Of a stretch of 64,000 nucleotides of DNA, positions 10,498-19,501 are shown one piece after another (position 1 is the stretch's first letter; every line of letters starts with the position of its first letter). Source of the DNA: Burkholderiaceae bacterium (GTDB lineage Bacteria; Pseudomonadota; Gammaproteobacteria; Burkholderiales; Burkholderiaceae_C); assembly GCA_017992055.1 (NCBI GenBank), contig JAGOPK010000003.1, positions 62,001 to 126,000 of the forward strand. Direction: 5' to 3'. The notes below the pieces were generated by a model that did not search any database, was not told where the DNA came from, and saw nothing but the letters and a program-made list of their open reading frames with translations. A program made the position numbers and the translations under genes.

Positions 10498-12285
10498 ATG
10501 GCAATGATGAAGGGCGGTCGGCTGATCGTCGATACGCTGGTGCAGGAAGAGGTGCCCTATGTGTTCGGCATCTGCGGCCATGGCAATGTGGGCATCCTGG
10601 ATGCGCTGTACGAGCGGCGCGATGCGATCCGCCTGATCAGCCCGCGCCACGAGCAATGCGCCGGCCACATGGCCGATGCCTATTTCCGCGTCAGGCACCG
10701 GCCGGTGGCCACGCTGACCAGCACCGGCCCCGGCAGCGCCAACCTGGTGATGTCGCTGGCCACGGCGCTGAGCGACTCGTCGGCCTTCATGGCCATCACC
10801 TCCAATGTGCCGACCAGCCAGCACAACCGCGCGCCGTTCCAGGAGCTGTACAAGCACAACCAGGCCGACTTTGCCCAGGTGCTGCGGCCGGTGGTCAAGC
10901 GCGCCTTCCAGCCCACGCGGGTGCAGATGCTGCCGCTGGCGCTGCGCCAGGCCATGGACACCATGGTCACCGGCCGGCCCGGGCCGGTGAACCTGGACAT
11001 CCCCTACGACGTGTACCAGGAAGAGGCCGAGGTGGCGCTGCCGCCGCGCTCGCACATCGGCCAGATGGGCTGCCGGCACCGTCCCGGCGCCAGCGACGAG
11101 GACATCGCCGCCGCGGTGGAACTGCTGGCCGCGGCGCGCCAGCCGGTGCTGTTCATCGGCCACGGCGCCACGCTGGCCGAGGCCGGCCCCGAGATCACCG
11201 AGCTGGCCGAGCGCCACGGCCTGCCGGTGATCACCTCGCCCAATGGCATGGGCTGCATCCGCGGCGACCATCCGCTGGCGCTGGGCTTCATCGGCCGCAA
11301 CGGCGCCTACCCGGCCAACCAGGCCGGCCGCCATGCCGACCTGGTGATCACGCTGGGCACCCGCTTCGACGACCGCAGCAGCTCCAGCTGGCAGCCCGGC
11401 TACTCGTGGAACTTTCCCAGCACCCGGCTGCTGCATGTGGACATCGATCCGCAGGAGCTGGGCCGCAACTATCCGCCCACGCTGGGCGTGATCGCCGACG
11501 TCAAGACCTTTGCCCGCCAGCTGCTGCGGGCGCTGGCCGACCGCAGCGATCTGCAGGCGCTGCGCCTGGCGCCCTGGCAGGCCCAGGTGCAGGCCTGGGC
11601 CGCCGAGTGGGAGGCCTTTGTGCGCCCGCACTTCGGCGACAGCAGCAGCCCGCTGCGGCCCGAGTTCGTGGTCGGCACGCTGCAGAAGACCCTGCCCGAG
11701 GACGTGATCCTGTCGCTGGACTCGGGCGTGCACCACAACTGGTTCATGCAGTTCTGGCAGGCGCGGCGGCCACAGAGCATGCTCAACAGCTGGGGCTACA
11801 GCAGCATGGGCTTCGGCGTCTGCGGCGCACTGGGCGCGCAGCTGGCGGCGCCGGACCGTCCAGTGGTGGCGGTGTGCGGCGACGGCGGCTTCACGATGGC
11901 GCCCTATGTGCTGTGCACCGCGGTGGAGTACGAGCTGCCGGTGGTGTGGATCGTCTGGAACAACTTCGCCTGGGGCGCGATCCGCGACCTGCAGTACGGC
12001 CTGTTCGACGGCCGCGAGATCGGCACCGCCTTCTATAAGGGCCAGACCGGCGAGCGCTACAACCCCGACTTCGCCGCCTGGGCGCGGGCCTGTGGCGCCG
12101 AAGGCTTCACCGTCACCCGGCCGCAGGAGCTGGGGCCGGCGGTGGAGCAGGCGCTGAAGCTGCGCCGGCCCTGCGTGATCGACGTGCATGTGGACGCCGA
12201 TGTGCGCCCGCCGTCCACCGGAACCTGGCAGCTGCCGCCGATTCCGTACAAGGAACCGGCCTATGGCCGGCCTTTCATCAAATGA
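10498..12285 (+). CDS. Thiamine diphosphate-dependent enzyme (acetolactate synthase-like)
   Basis: The protein has 595 residues with the three-domain POX/ALS layout. The N-terminal ThDP-binding domain holds the activating glutamate at about residue 52 in SPRHEQCAGHMADAY. A central domain follows. The C-terminal domain has the ThDP/Mg motif from CGDGGFTM to WIVWNN. Such enzymes decarboxylate or cleave 2-oxo acids, or ligate aldehydes. It lies 22 nt after the aldehyde dehydrogenase and 24 nt before an SDR. That context suggests cleavage of a 2-oxo acid or acyloin to an aldehyde rather than valine/isoleucine synthesis; no small regulatory subunit is present. Confidence 0.9.
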   Translation: MAMMKGGRLIVDTLVQEEVPYVFGICGHGNVGILDALYERRDAIRLISPRHEQCAGHMADAYFRVRHRPVATLTSTGPGSANLVMSLATALSDSSAFMAITSNVPTSQHNRAPFQELYKHNQADFAQVLRPVVKRAFQPTRVQMLPLALRQAMDTMVTGRPGPVNLDIPYDVYQEEAEVALPPRSHIGQMGCRHRPGASDEDIAAAVELLAAARQPVLFIGHGATLAEAGPEITELAERHGLPVITSPNGMGCIRGDHPLALGFIGRNGAYPANQAGRHADLVITLGTRFDDRSSSSWQPGYSWNFPSTRLLHVDIDPQELGRNYPPTLGVIADVKTFARQLLRALADRSDLQALRLAPWQAQVQAWAAEWEAFVRPHFGDSSSPLRPEFVVGTLQKTLPEDVILSLDSGVHHNWFMQFWQARRPQSMLNSWGYSSMGFGVCGALGAQLAAPDRPVVAVCGDGGFTMAPYVLCTAVEYELPVVWIVWNNFAWGAIRDLQYGLFDGREIGTAFYKGQTGERYNPDFAAWARACGAEGFTVTRPQELGPAVEQALKLRRPCVIDVHVDADVRPPSTGTWQLPPIPYKEPAYGRPFIK

Positions 12286-12309
12286 ACCCCGACTTCCCGA
12301 AAGCAAGCG

Positions 12310-13011
12310 ATGAGTGACAAACCCCTGGCCATCGTCTTCGGCGGCTCGCGTGGCATCGGCGCGGCCTGCGTGGCCCAGTTGCGGGCCGACGGCTTCGACG
12401 TGGCAGCGACCTATGTGAGCAGGGCTCCTACCGAGGGCCGCGCCTATGCCTGCGATGTGCGCGACGCGGCCCAGGTGGCACGGGTGTTCGAGCAGGTGCA
12501 GGCCGACCACGGCCGCGCGCCCACGGCGGTGCTGGCCAATGCCGGCATCAATGTGCCGCTGGCGCCGCTGGCGCAGTTTGCCGACGAGGCGTTTCGCCAG
12601 CTGGTCGAGGTCAACATCGTCGGCGCCTTCCATGTGCTGCGCGAGGCCGCACGCCAGGTGGCCGATGGCGGCGCCATCGTCGCGCTGACCACCTCGATGG
12701 TGCGCCATGCCGTGCCTGGCGGCGGCCCCTACACCGCCAGCAAGGCGGCGGTGGAGGGCCTGCTGCGCTCGCTGGCCAGGGAGCTGTCGGGGCGTGGCGT
12801 GCGCGTCAACGGCGTGGCGCCGGGGCCGGTGGACACGGACCTGTTCCGCGCCGGCAAGAGCGACGAGGCCAAGGCGCGCTCGGCGGCGATGAGCCCGTTC
12901 AACCGCGTCGGCCAGGCCGCCGAGGTGGCCCAGGTGGTGGCCTTTCTGCTGTCTCCCAAGGCCTCGTGGGTGCAGGGCCAGATCGTGCAGCCCAACGGCG
13001 GCATGGTGTGA
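12310..13011 (+). CDS. SDR-family oxidoreductase
   Basis: This is a 233-residue classical short-chain dehydrogenase/reductase. The nucleotide-binding motif is VFGGSRGIGAACVA, a GGSRGIG variant of TGxxxGxG. LANAGINVP is the NAG motif. Catalytic residues are Ser in LTTSMVRH and Tyr/Lys in PYTASKAAV. The C-terminus SWVQGQIVQPNGGMV is typical of FabG-like members. It probably interconverts an alcohol and a ketone in the same pathway as its neighbours. Its TGA overlaps the GTG start of the flavoprotein gene. Confidence 0.92.
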   Translation: MSDKPLAIVFGGSRGIGAACVAQLRADGFDVAATYVSRAPTEGRAYACDVRDAAQVARVFEQVQADHGRAPTAVLANAGINVPLAPLAQFADEAFRQLVEVNIVGAFHVLREAARQVADGGAIVALTTSMVRHAVPGGGPYTASKAAVEGLLRSLARELSGRGVRVNGVAPGPVDTDLFRAGKSDEAKARSAAMSPFNRVGQAAEVAQVVAFLLSPKASWVQGQIVQPNGGMV

Positions 13012-14696
13012 GCGATGGCGGCGACGATGCCGACCTGATCGTCATCGGCTCGGGCGCGGCCGGCCTGACCGCGGCCACGGTGGCCGCTCTGCAGGGCTGC
13101 AAGGTCGTGCTGCTGGAGGCCAGCGAGCTGCTGGGTGGCACCACGGCCCTCTCCGGCGGCATGGTCTGGCTGCCGGCCAACCCGAAGATGGCCGCCGCTG
13201 GCGTGGCCGACTCACTCGACCGGGCGCGCCTCTACCTCGATGCCACGGCGCCGGCCGCCGACCGGCCGCAGCTGCTGGTGCTGCGCGAGGCCTTCTTGCA
13301 GCAGGGCGCCGCGGCGCTGCAGGACCTGGAGGCACGCACCGCGCTGCGCCTGCGGCCGGTGCTGCCCTATCCCGACTACTACCCCGATCGCGCCGGCGCC
13401 ACGCTGGGTGGCCGTGTGCTTGAAGCCCTGCCGTTCGACGGCCGCGAGCTGGGTGCGCACTTCGCGCGGCTGCGCCCGCCGCTGCCCGAGTTCATGCTGT
13501 TCGGCGGCATGATGATCGCGCGACCCGACATCCCGCACCTGCGGCGTGTGGGTCGCAGCTGGCGCTCGACCTGGCATGTGGCCGGGCTGCTGGCCCGCCA
13601 TGCGCTGCAGCGCCTGCAGGCCGCGCGCGGCACCAGCCTGGTACTGGGCAATGCACTGGCCGGCCGGCTGCTGCTGTCGGCCCTGCAGGCCGGCGTGGAC
13701 CTGCGCACCGGCGCGGCCGTGGCCCGGCTGCTGCCAGGCCCTCGCCGTGTGGCCGGTGTGGAGCTGGTGGACGGCCGGCAACTGCAGGCCCGGCGCGGCG
13801 TGGTGCTGGCCAGCGGCGGCCTTTCGCACGATGCCGGGCTGCGCGCCCGTGTGGTGCCCGGCGCGGTGGGCGGCCTGTCGGCCACCGTGGCCCCGGCCCG
13901 GCCGGGCCAGGCCTGCGGCGCCCGGCTGGCGCTGGACATCGGCGCCGCGCTGGACGAGCACGCCAGCCAGCAGGGCTTCTGGGTGCCGGTGTCCCGCTTC
14001 AGCCGCGAGGACGGCAGCCCCGGCCTGTACCCGCACACCGTGGCCGACCGCGCCAAGCCGGGCCTGATCGCGGTGGACCGCCTGGGCCGGCGCTTCGTCA
14101 ACGAAGCCCTGTCGTACCACGAGTTCGTGCTCGGCCAGCTGCGCAGCCAGGCCCAGCCGGCCTGGCTGGTCTGCGACCGCGACTTCCTGTGGCGCTACGG
14201 CCTGGGCCGCATCAAGCCCTTCAGCCGGCGGCTGCGGCGCGAGCTGGACCAGGGCTATCTGCTGCGCGGCGACACAGTGCAGGACCTGGCCCGTGCCGCC
14301 GGCATCGATGCCGACGGCCTGGCGCGCACCATGAGCGACTTCAACGCCGCGGCCCGTCGCGGCGAGGACCCAGCCTTCGGCCGCGGCGGCGATGCCTACC
14401 AGCGCCACCTGGGCGATGCCGGGCACCGGCCCAACCCCTGCGTGGCACCGCTGCAGCGACCGCCGTTCTATGCCGTGCAAGTGCAGCCGGCCGACCTGGG
14501 CATGGCGGCTGGTCTGGTGACCGACGCGCACACCCGGGTGCTGGACACGGATGGCCGACCCATCCTGGGGCTGTGGGCCTGCGGCAACGACATGCAGTCG
14601 GTGATGAACGGCGCCTATCCCGGCCCTGGCATCACGCTGGGGCCGGCCCTGGTGTTCGGCTGGATCGCGGGGCGGGAGGCGGCGGCCTGTCGCTAG
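13008..14696 (+). CDS. FAD-dependent oxidoreductase (fumarate reductase / 3-ketosteroid dehydrogenase family)
   Basis: The product has 562 residues. The FAD site LIVIGSGAAGLTAATVAAL lies just after the N-terminus, followed by LLGGTTALSGGMVWLP. The C-terminus has GPGITLGPALVFGWIAG, typical of the FAD_binding_2 family. I chose GTG at 13008 because it gives a GTGA overlap with the SDR stop and places the Rossmann motif near the N-terminus; the longer frame adds residues read inside the SDR gene. These enzymes add or remove hydrogen across an activated C=C next to a carbonyl. It is the last gene of the five-gene operon and ends 3 nt before the convergent LysR gene. Confidence 0.88.
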   Translation: MSDGGDDADLIVIGSGAAGLTAATVAALQGCKVVLLEASELLGGTTALSGGMVWLPANPKMAAAGVADSLDRARLYLDATAPAADRPQLLVLREAFLQQGAAALQDLEARTALRLRPVLPYPDYYPDRAGATLGGRVLEALPFDGRELGAHFARLRPPLPEFMLFGGMMIARPDIPHLRRVGRSWRSTWHVAGLLARHALQRLQAARGTSLVLGNALAGRLLLSALQAGVDLRTGAAVARLLPGPRRVAGVELVDGRQLQARRGVVLASGGLSHDAGLRARVVPGAVGGLSATVAPARPGQACGARLALDIGAALDEHASQQGFWVPVSRFSREDGSPGLYPHTVADRAKPGLIAVDRLGRRFVNEALSYHEFVLGQLRSQAQPAWLVCDRDFLWRYGLGRIKPFSRRLRRELDQGYLLRGDTVQDLARAAGIDADGLARTMSDFNAAARRGEDPAFGRGGDAYQRHLGDAGHRPNPCVAPLQRPPFYAVQVQPADLGMAAGLVTDAHTRVLDTDGRPILGLWACGNDMQSVMNGAYPGPGITLGPALVFGWIAGREAAACR

Positions 14697-14699
14697 GGT

Positions 14700-15680
14700 T
14701 CAGGCGATCACCGGCTCGCCGGTCTTGTCCGTCAGCCCCTGCTCGGCCACCAGCCGCACACCCTGCCACTGCCCCGACTGCACCATTTCGCGCACCACGC
14801 GGCGCAGTTCGTCGCGCACCACCACGGCGCCGGGCGAAAGCTTCTGCGGCGGCAGCGCGTAAAGATAGTTCTGCCGCGACATGCTGGCGCCGCCGATGGC
14901 CAGCGCGCGCCAGCGCCCCGGGTTGTCGTCCAGCGCGTGCACGGCCGCCATCGGCTTGATGGTCGCGCCCATGCCCTGGGCCAGGCAGTGCATCAGCAGC
15001 GGCAGCGAATCGATCTCGGCCACCGCATCCAGCGGCAGGTTGCAGCGCTCGAACTCCAGCGAGATGCGCCGGCGCAGGCCATGGCCGGGGCTGGGCAGGA
15101 TCAGCGGCAGCGCGGCCACCTCGTCCAGCGTCAGCGTGCTGCGCTCGGCCGGCACCAGGGGGCTGTCGGCCGGCAGGATCACGAACAGGTCTTCGTCGAG
15201 CAGGGTCTCGCAGGTCAGCTCGGCCGCGGCCTGGCGCGTGAACAGCACGGCCAGATCGAGCTGGCCGACGCGGCACATGTGCTCCAGATGGCCCGACAGG
15301 CCCTCGACGATGTTCAGCAGCACGCCGGGATAGCTGCGGCGCAGCTGCTGCATCAGCGGCAGGCCCAGCTGGCACAACGTGGTGGGCGCCAGGCCCAGCG
15401 TGACGCGGCCGCTGACCGCGGCCGTCTCCTGCCGTGCCACCGACACCGCCTGGTCCAGCTGGCGCAGCATGAACTTGGCATGGTGGTACAGGGCCTCGCC
15501 GTTCTCGGTGGGCGATACGCCCCGCGAGCTGCGCAGCAGCAGCGCCTTGCCCACCTCGTCCTCCAGCCGCGCCATCTGCTGGCTCAGCGCCGGCTGGGCG
15601 ATGAACAGCTGGCGCGAGGCCTTGGCCAGGCTGCCACTCTCGACGATCTGCACGAAATAACGGAGCTGGCGCATGTCCAT
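14700..15680 (-). CDS. LysR-family transcriptional regulator
   Basis: The complete protein has 326 residues. The HTH begins at MDMRQLRYFVQIVESGSLA and runs through PALSQQMARLEDEVGKALL; the effector domain starts near GRVTLGLAPTT. It is a close paralogue of the truncated LysR at the left edge. Its gene converges on the flavoprotein gene, so it regulates in trans or from its own promoter at 15681-15802. It is the natural candidate regulator of the operons at 883-14696. Effector unknown. Confidence 0.94.
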   Translation of the reverse strand: MDMRQLRYFVQIVESGSLAKASRQLFIAQPALSQQMARLEDEVGKALLLRSSRGVSPTENGEALYHHAKFMLRQLDQAVSVARQETAAVSGRVTLGLAPTTLCQLGLPLMQQLRRSYPGVLLNIVEGLSGHLEHMCRVGQLDLAVLFTRQAAAELTCETLLDEDLFVILPADSPLVPAERSTLTLDEVAALPLILPSPGHGLRRRISLEFERCNLPLDAVAEIDSLPLLMHCLAQGMGATIKPMAAVHALDDNPGRWRALAIGGASMSRQNYLYALPPQKLSPGAVVVRDELRRVVREMVQSGQWQGVRLVAEQGLTDKTGEPVIA

Positions 15681-15802
15681 GGCGGGCCTCGGTACGGCGG
15701 TGGGCTATACCTTGAACTTATACGCAAGCGGTGCAGCCATCGCCATGCGTGATTGCCCCTGAGCTGCGCCGGACCGGGGTGGCACGGCGGCGGCGGCCGT
15801 GC
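15681..15802. promoter_or_regulatory. Upstream region of LysR gene with TATAC repeats
   Basis: This 122-bp stretch precedes the LysR start on the minus strand and follows the thioesterase stop. Seen: TATAC at 15706-15710 and again at 15719-15723, in an AT-rich patch unlike its surroundings. Read on the minus strand the patch contains TATAAG, the hexamer found twice in the direct repeats at 8485 and 8526. Inferred: promoter and possible autoregulatory LysR site. The remainder is GC-rich with nothing recognisable. Confidence 0.4.
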
Positions 15803-16255
15803 TCAGCCGCCGGGCCGGGGCGCCACCACCCTGCAGGTGGCCACGGCGCTGGCCACCACCTGGTGGCCCTGGCGCAGCTCGGCCGACACATGGCAGACCT
15901 CGCGGCCACGGCGCTGCAGCCAGGCCTGGCCGGCCAGCGGTCCGATGCTCGCGGCGCGCAGGAACGAGAGGTTGAGGTTGAGCGTGGCGACGATCTCGCC
16001 CGGGCGCAGTGTCGAATCGACGAGTGCGGCGCACAGGTCGTCGAGCATCGCGCCGAGCATGCCGCCCTGGACCGTGCCCGCGGGGTTGGCGAAGCTGGGC
16101 TGGGCCACGTAGTCGACGGCCAGCGTGCCGGCGGCTGCGTCACTGGCGCGGACCGTGCCGCCCAGCAACGTGGTCACCGGCGCGGGCGGCACCAGGCCGG
16201 CGCGCATGCGCTCGAACCAGTTGAGATCGGCGGGATTCGGGGCGGGCGGGGTCAT
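15803..16255 (-). CDS. PaaI-type hotdog-fold thioesterase
   Basis: This is a 150-residue single hotdog domain. The core has FANPAGTVQGGMLGAMLDDL, which includes the PaaI-like GGxxxAxxD catalytic helix, followed by TLNLNLSFLRAA. Family role: hydrolysis of aryl- or acyl-CoA thioesters in the cytosol, often to rescue CoA from dead-end intermediates. I chose the start at 16255 because its ATG overlaps the upstream stop as ATGA and matches domain length; the longer frame is antisense-type read-through. It is the last gene of the seven-gene minus operon with a CoA transferase. Confidence 0.88.
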   Translation of the reverse strand: MTPPAPNPADLNWFERMRAGLVPPAPVTTLLGGTVRASDAAAGTLAVDYVAQPSFANPAGTVQGGMLGAMLDDLCAALVDSTLRPGEIVATLNLNLSFLRAASIGPLAGQAWLQRRGREVCHVSAELRQGHQVVASAVATCRVVAPRPGG

Positions 16256-16836
16256 GGCAGGGCCGGCGGTGCCGGTGGCAGGCGGGGGCCCGGCGGCGCC
16301 GGCGTGCGCGAGGCGTTCATCACCATCGCGAGCAGCGTGTAGTAGCCGACCAGGGCCATCAGGTCGACCACGCCGGTCTCGCCGAGGGCCCGCAGTGCGC
16401 GCTGCCAGGTGGCGTCGCCGACCGCGCGCTGGCGCTGCAGCTCGTCGCAGAAGGCCAGCACGGCGGCCTCGTCGTCGGGCAGGTCTTCGGGCGCACGGCC
16501 CGCGGCCAGCGCGGCCACCGTGGCCGCCGCCACGCCCTGGGCCAGCGCGATCGGTGCATGGATCGCCCATTCCACCGGCTGCGACCAGCGGCGCGCGACG
16601 TCGAGGATGGCCAGCTCCGACAGGCGCAGCGGCAGCGCGCTGCGGTAGCGCAGGTACTCCCCCATGCGCTGGGCATGGCCCATCAGCTCGGGGCTGCGCA
16701 GCAGGGGCACAAAGGGCGCGATCAGCGCGCCGCGCGGGCCGTCGATGATGGCCTGGGCCTCGCGGCGCTGGGCCTCGGTCCATTGCGCCGGCGGCAACGG
16801 CGGCAGGCGATCTGGCCGGTCGGTGTCGCCGCTCAT
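16252..16836 (-). CDS. Carboxymuconolactone decarboxylase-like (AhpD-fold) protein
   Basis: The product has 194 residues. The middle, LRLSELAILDVARRW then EWAIHAPIALAQGV, matches the CMD/AhpD helical fold of non-peroxidase members. No CxxC redox pair is present, so an AhpD-type peroxidase role is unlikely. Start at 16836 overlaps the CoA-transferase beta stop by 4 nt, and the stop overlaps the thioesterase start by 4 nt. In aromatic pathways CMD enzymes decarboxylate lactones, but many homologues are uncharacterised. A pathway role is inferred from position only. Confidence 0.82.
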   Translation of the reverse strand: MSGDTDRPDRLPPLPPAQWTEAQRREAQAIIDGPRGALIAPFVPLLRSPELMGHAQRMGEYLRYRSALPLRLSELAILDVARRWSQPVEWAIHAPIALAQGVAAATVAALAAGRAPEDLPDDEAAVLAFCDELQRQRAVGDATWQRALRALGETGVVDLMALVGYYTLLAMVMNASRTPAPPGPRLPPAPPALP

Positions 16837-17510
16837 GCCGGGGCTGCCGTGGTCAGCGGCAGGCCGATCAGTGCCGACAGCGCCTCGGGCGTGAGGCCGG
16901 GCACGGTGTCGATCAGCACCAGGCCCGCGGGCGTGCAGGCCAGCGTCGCCAGGTCGGTGTAGATGCGCTTCACGCAGGCCAGCCCGGTGAGCGGGTAGCT
17001 GCAGCGCGCCACCACCTTGCTCTGGCCGGTCTTGGTGAGCAGGTCCATCATCACCCAGGTCTGCCTGGCGCCGATGGCCAGGTCCATCGCGCCGCCCACC
17101 GCGGGGATGGCACCGGGCTCGCCGGTGCTCCAGTTGGCCAGATCGCCGGTGGCCGAGACCTGGAAGGCGCCGAGCACGCAGATGTCGAGGTGGCCGCCAC
17201 GCATCATCGCGAAGCTGTCGGCATGGTGGAAATACGCGCCGCCGGGGCGCAGCGTCACCGGCTGCTTGCCGGCGTTGATGAGGTCGTAGTCCTCTTCGCC
17301 CGCGGCGGGCGCAGGGCCCATGCCGAGGATGCCGTTCTCGCTGTGCAGCACCACCTCGCGCCCGTCGGGGATGTGGTTGGCCACCAGCGTGGGCATACCG
17401 ATGCCCAGGTTCACGATCGCGCCGTCGTGGATGTCCTGCGCGACGCGGCGGGCGAGTTCGTCCTTGCCGCGGCGTTGTAGCTGGGTCATGGGGGTCTCCG
17501 TCAGCGCCAT
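16833..17510 (-). CDS. 3-oxoacid CoA-transferase, beta subunit
   Basis: The protein has 225 residues. VNLGIGMPTLVANHIP is the family start motif, and HSENGILGMGP carries the catalytic glutamate that forms the CoA thioester. Together with the alpha subunit it transfers CoA from a donor such as succinyl-CoA to a 3-oxo acid (ScoB/PcaJ/AtoA class). Start choice: 17510 overlaps the alpha stop by one base; an internal ATG at 17489 (MTQLQRRGK) is also credible. Its presence indicates that the pathway ends in a 3-oxoacyl-CoA ready for thiolysis, although no thiolase is in the window. Confidence 0.93.
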   Translation of the reverse strand: MALTETPMTQLQRRGKDELARRVAQDIHDGAIVNLGIGMPTLVANHIPDGREVVLHSENGILGMGPAPAAGEEDYDLINAGKQPVTLRPGGAYFHHADSFAMMRGGHLDICVLGAFQVSATGDLANWSTGEPGAIPAVGGAMDLAIGARQTWVMMDLLTKTGQSKVVARCSYPLTGLACVKRIYTDLATLACTPAGLVLIDTVPGLTPEALSALIGLPLTTAAPA

Positions 17511-18226
17511 CAGGCCGCGGCCCTGAAGCCGCCGGCGCGCGTGGCCACATGGTCCACGCGCACGATCCTCGACACATGGATGCCGGGGGTGACGATGGCC
17601 TCGGGGTCGAGCCCGCCCAGCTCGACGATGCGGTGCACGGTGGCCACCGTGTGCCGGGCGGCGGTGGCCATCACCGGGCCGAAGTTGCGTGCCGCCTTGC
17701 GGTAGACGAGGTTGCCCCAGCGGTCGCCGGCCTCGGCCTTGATCAGGGCCACGTCGCCGTGGATCGGGTACTCCAGCACGTAGGGGCGGCCATTGATGAG
17801 GCGCGTCTCCTTGTCCGACCCGTCGGCCTGCCGGGCCAGCTCGGTGCCGTAGCCCGTGGGCGTGAAGAAGGCGCCGATGCCCGCGCCCGCGGCGCGCAGC
17901 CGCTCGGCCAGGTTGCCCTGCGGCACCAGCTCCAGTTCGAGCTTGCCGGCGCGGTACAGCGCATCGAAGACATGGGAGTCGGCCTGGCGCGGAAAGCTGC
18001 AGATGATCTTGCGCACGCGCCCGGTGCCGAGCAGCGCGGCCAGCCCGGTGTCGCCGTTGCCGGCGTTGTTGTTGACGACCGTCAGCTCGCGTGCGCCGTG
18101 GGCGATCAGGCCGTCGATCAGCTCGTCCGGAATGCCCGCGGTGCCAAAGCCGCCGATCAGCACGGTGTCGCCGTCTTTCACCGGTGCCAGCGCTTCGGCC
18201 ACGCTGGCGGCGATCTTGTCGATCAT
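17510..18226 (-). CDS. 3-oxoacid CoA-transferase, alpha subunit
   Basis: The 238 residues start MIDKIAASVAEAL. LIGGFGTAGIPDELIDGL is the CoA-binding signature, and NNNAGNGDTGLAALL and EYPIHGDVALIKA follow as in ScoA/PcaI/AtoD. The start at 18226 matches family length; upstream codons in the frame belong to the overlapping SnoaL gene. It overlaps both neighbours by one base (TGATG arrangement), so the two subunits are translated together. Substrate specificity between acetoacetate, 3-oxoadipate and others cannot be read. Confidence 0.93.
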   Translation of the reverse strand: MIDKIAASVAEALAPVKDGDTVLIGGFGTAGIPDELIDGLIAHGARELTVVNNNAGNGDTGLAALLGTGRVRKIICSFPRQADSHVFDALYRAGKLELELVPQGNLAERLRAAGAGIGAFFTPTGYGTELARQADGSDKETRLINGRPYVLEYPIHGDVALIKAEAGDRWGNLVYRKAARNFGPVMATAARHTVATVHRIVELGGLDPEAIVTPGIHVSRIVRVDHVATRAGGFRAAA

Positions 18227-18621
18227 CAGGGCTCCTTGGTGGACTGGAACATCAGCAGGCGCCACGCACCGTCGGCGCCTTCGCGCCACAGCGCGGTGAC
18301 CCAGGAGCGGGCCTGCACCGGTGGCTCGTCGCCGCGCTGCAGGCGCATCTGCAGCCGGCCGGCGACGGCCACGCCACCGGGCCAGGACCACATCTGCTGC
18401 GGCGTGAACTCGACGGACTCGAAGCGCGGGCCGTCTGCCACGAAGCCTAGCAGCGCCGCCTTGTCGTGGCAGGCGCCGGGGGCATGCACGTAGCGCAGCT
18501 CGTCGTCGAGCAGCGCGGCCAGCGCGTCAACGTCGCGCGCCACCAGGGCGGCGGCACGGCGCCGTTCGGCGGCGAGCGCCGGGTGGTCGGCCAGCACGGG
18601 GTCCGGGCTGCTGCGCTGCAT
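18226..18621 (-). CDS. SnoaL-like / DUF4440 family protein
   Basis: This is a 131-residue protein of the NTF2-like fold. The N-terminal helix region (AAALVARDVDALAALLDDEL) is followed by RYVHAPGACHDKAALLGF and a C-terminal strand region ending WRLLMFQSTKEP. Such proteins include small isomerases, dehydratases and ligand-binding proteins. It sits one base after the FAH-family stop and overlaps the CoA-transferase alpha start. The ATG at 18621 gives normal family length. The reaction is unknown; steering a ring-cleavage intermediate is one guess. Confidence 0.8.
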   Translation of the reverse strand: MQRSSPDPVLADHPALAAERRRAAALVARDVDALAALLDDELRYVHAPGACHDKAALLGFVADGPRFESVEFTPQQMWSWPGGVAVAGRLQMRLQRGDEPPVQARSWVTALWREGADGAWRLLMFQSTKEP

Positions 18622-18622
18622 C

Positions 18623-19483
18623 TCAGTCGTCGGCGATGCTGTTGCGCAGCACGCCCACCGCGTCGACCTCGATCTCCACCACGTCACCCGGCTTCATGAA
18701 CACCGGCGGCGTGCGCTTGTTGCCGATGCCGCCCGGCGTGCCGGTGACGATGACGTCGCCGGGCTTCAGCGGGATGAAGGCCGAGATGTAGGCGATCTGC
18801 CGCGGGATGCTGTGGATCATCTGCTCGGTGGTGGCGCGCTGCATCTCCTGGCCGTTGAGCCGGGTGGTCAGCGTCATCACCTGGCCGGGCGCGATCTGGT
18901 CGGCCGTCACCATCCAGGGGCCGAAGGCGCCGGTGCGGAAGAAGTTCTTGCCCGGCGTCCACTGCGAGGTGGCCAGCTGCCAGTCGCGCACGCTGCCGTC
19001 GTTGTAGCAGCTGTAGCCGGCGATGTGCTGCCAGGCGTCGTCCTCGCGGATGCGGCGCCCGCCGCGGCCGATGACCACCGCGATCTCGCCTTCGTAGTCC
19101 AGCCGCTCGGACTCGCGCGGGCGCAGCATGGGCTGGCCATGCGCAACCTGCGAGTCGGGCATGCGCAGGAACAGCGCCGGGCTTTCGGTGACGGTGCGGC
19201 CGGTCTCGCGCACATGCTCGCCGTAGTTCAGGCCGATGCAGACGATCTTGTCGGGGTCGGGGATGACCGGCAGCAGGGTCACGGCCGACAGCGCGCAGTC
19301 GGCCGCGCGCCCCTGCAGCGCCGCCGCGGCCTCGCCCAGCGCGTCGGCCTCCAGCAGGGCGCGCAGGCTGGCGTGGCGGCCGCCGAGCGCGGCCTTCAGG
19401 TCGATCAGGCCCAGGCCGGTGCCGGTCTCGACGATGGCGCCAAAGCTGGCACGGCCGTCACGTTCGTAGCTCACGAGTTTCAT
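18623..19483 (-). CDS. Fumarylacetoacetate hydrolase-family protein
   Basis: The product has 286 residues with the typical C-terminal FAH domain: ICIGLNYGEHVRETG, LFLRMPDSQV, then LDYEGEIAVVIGRGGRRI with the acidic metal ligands, and VIVTGTPGGIGNKRTPP. Members hydrolyse C-C bonds of acylpyruvates, hydrate 2-hydroxypentadienoates or decarboxylate related acids. Next to a flavin hydroxylase and a VOC protein, it most likely processes the ring-cleavage product. It lies 18 nt after the Bug gene in the same operon. Confidence 0.92.
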   Translation of the reverse strand: MKLVSYERDGRASFGAIVETGTGLGLIDLKAALGGRHASLRALLEADALGEAAAALQGRAADCALSAVTLLPVIPDPDKIVCIGLNYGEHVRETGRTVTESPALFLRMPDSQVAHGQPMLRPRESERLDYEGEIAVVIGRGGRRIREDDAWQHIAGYSCYNDGSVRDWQLATSQWTPGKNFFRTGAFGPWMVTADQIAPGQVMTLTTRLNGQEMQRATTEQMIHSIPRQIAYISAFIPLKPGDVIVTGTPGGIGNKRTPPVFMKPGDVVEIEVDAVGVLRNSIADD

Positions 19484-19501
19484 GGAGGGTTTCCTTGGTC
19501 T

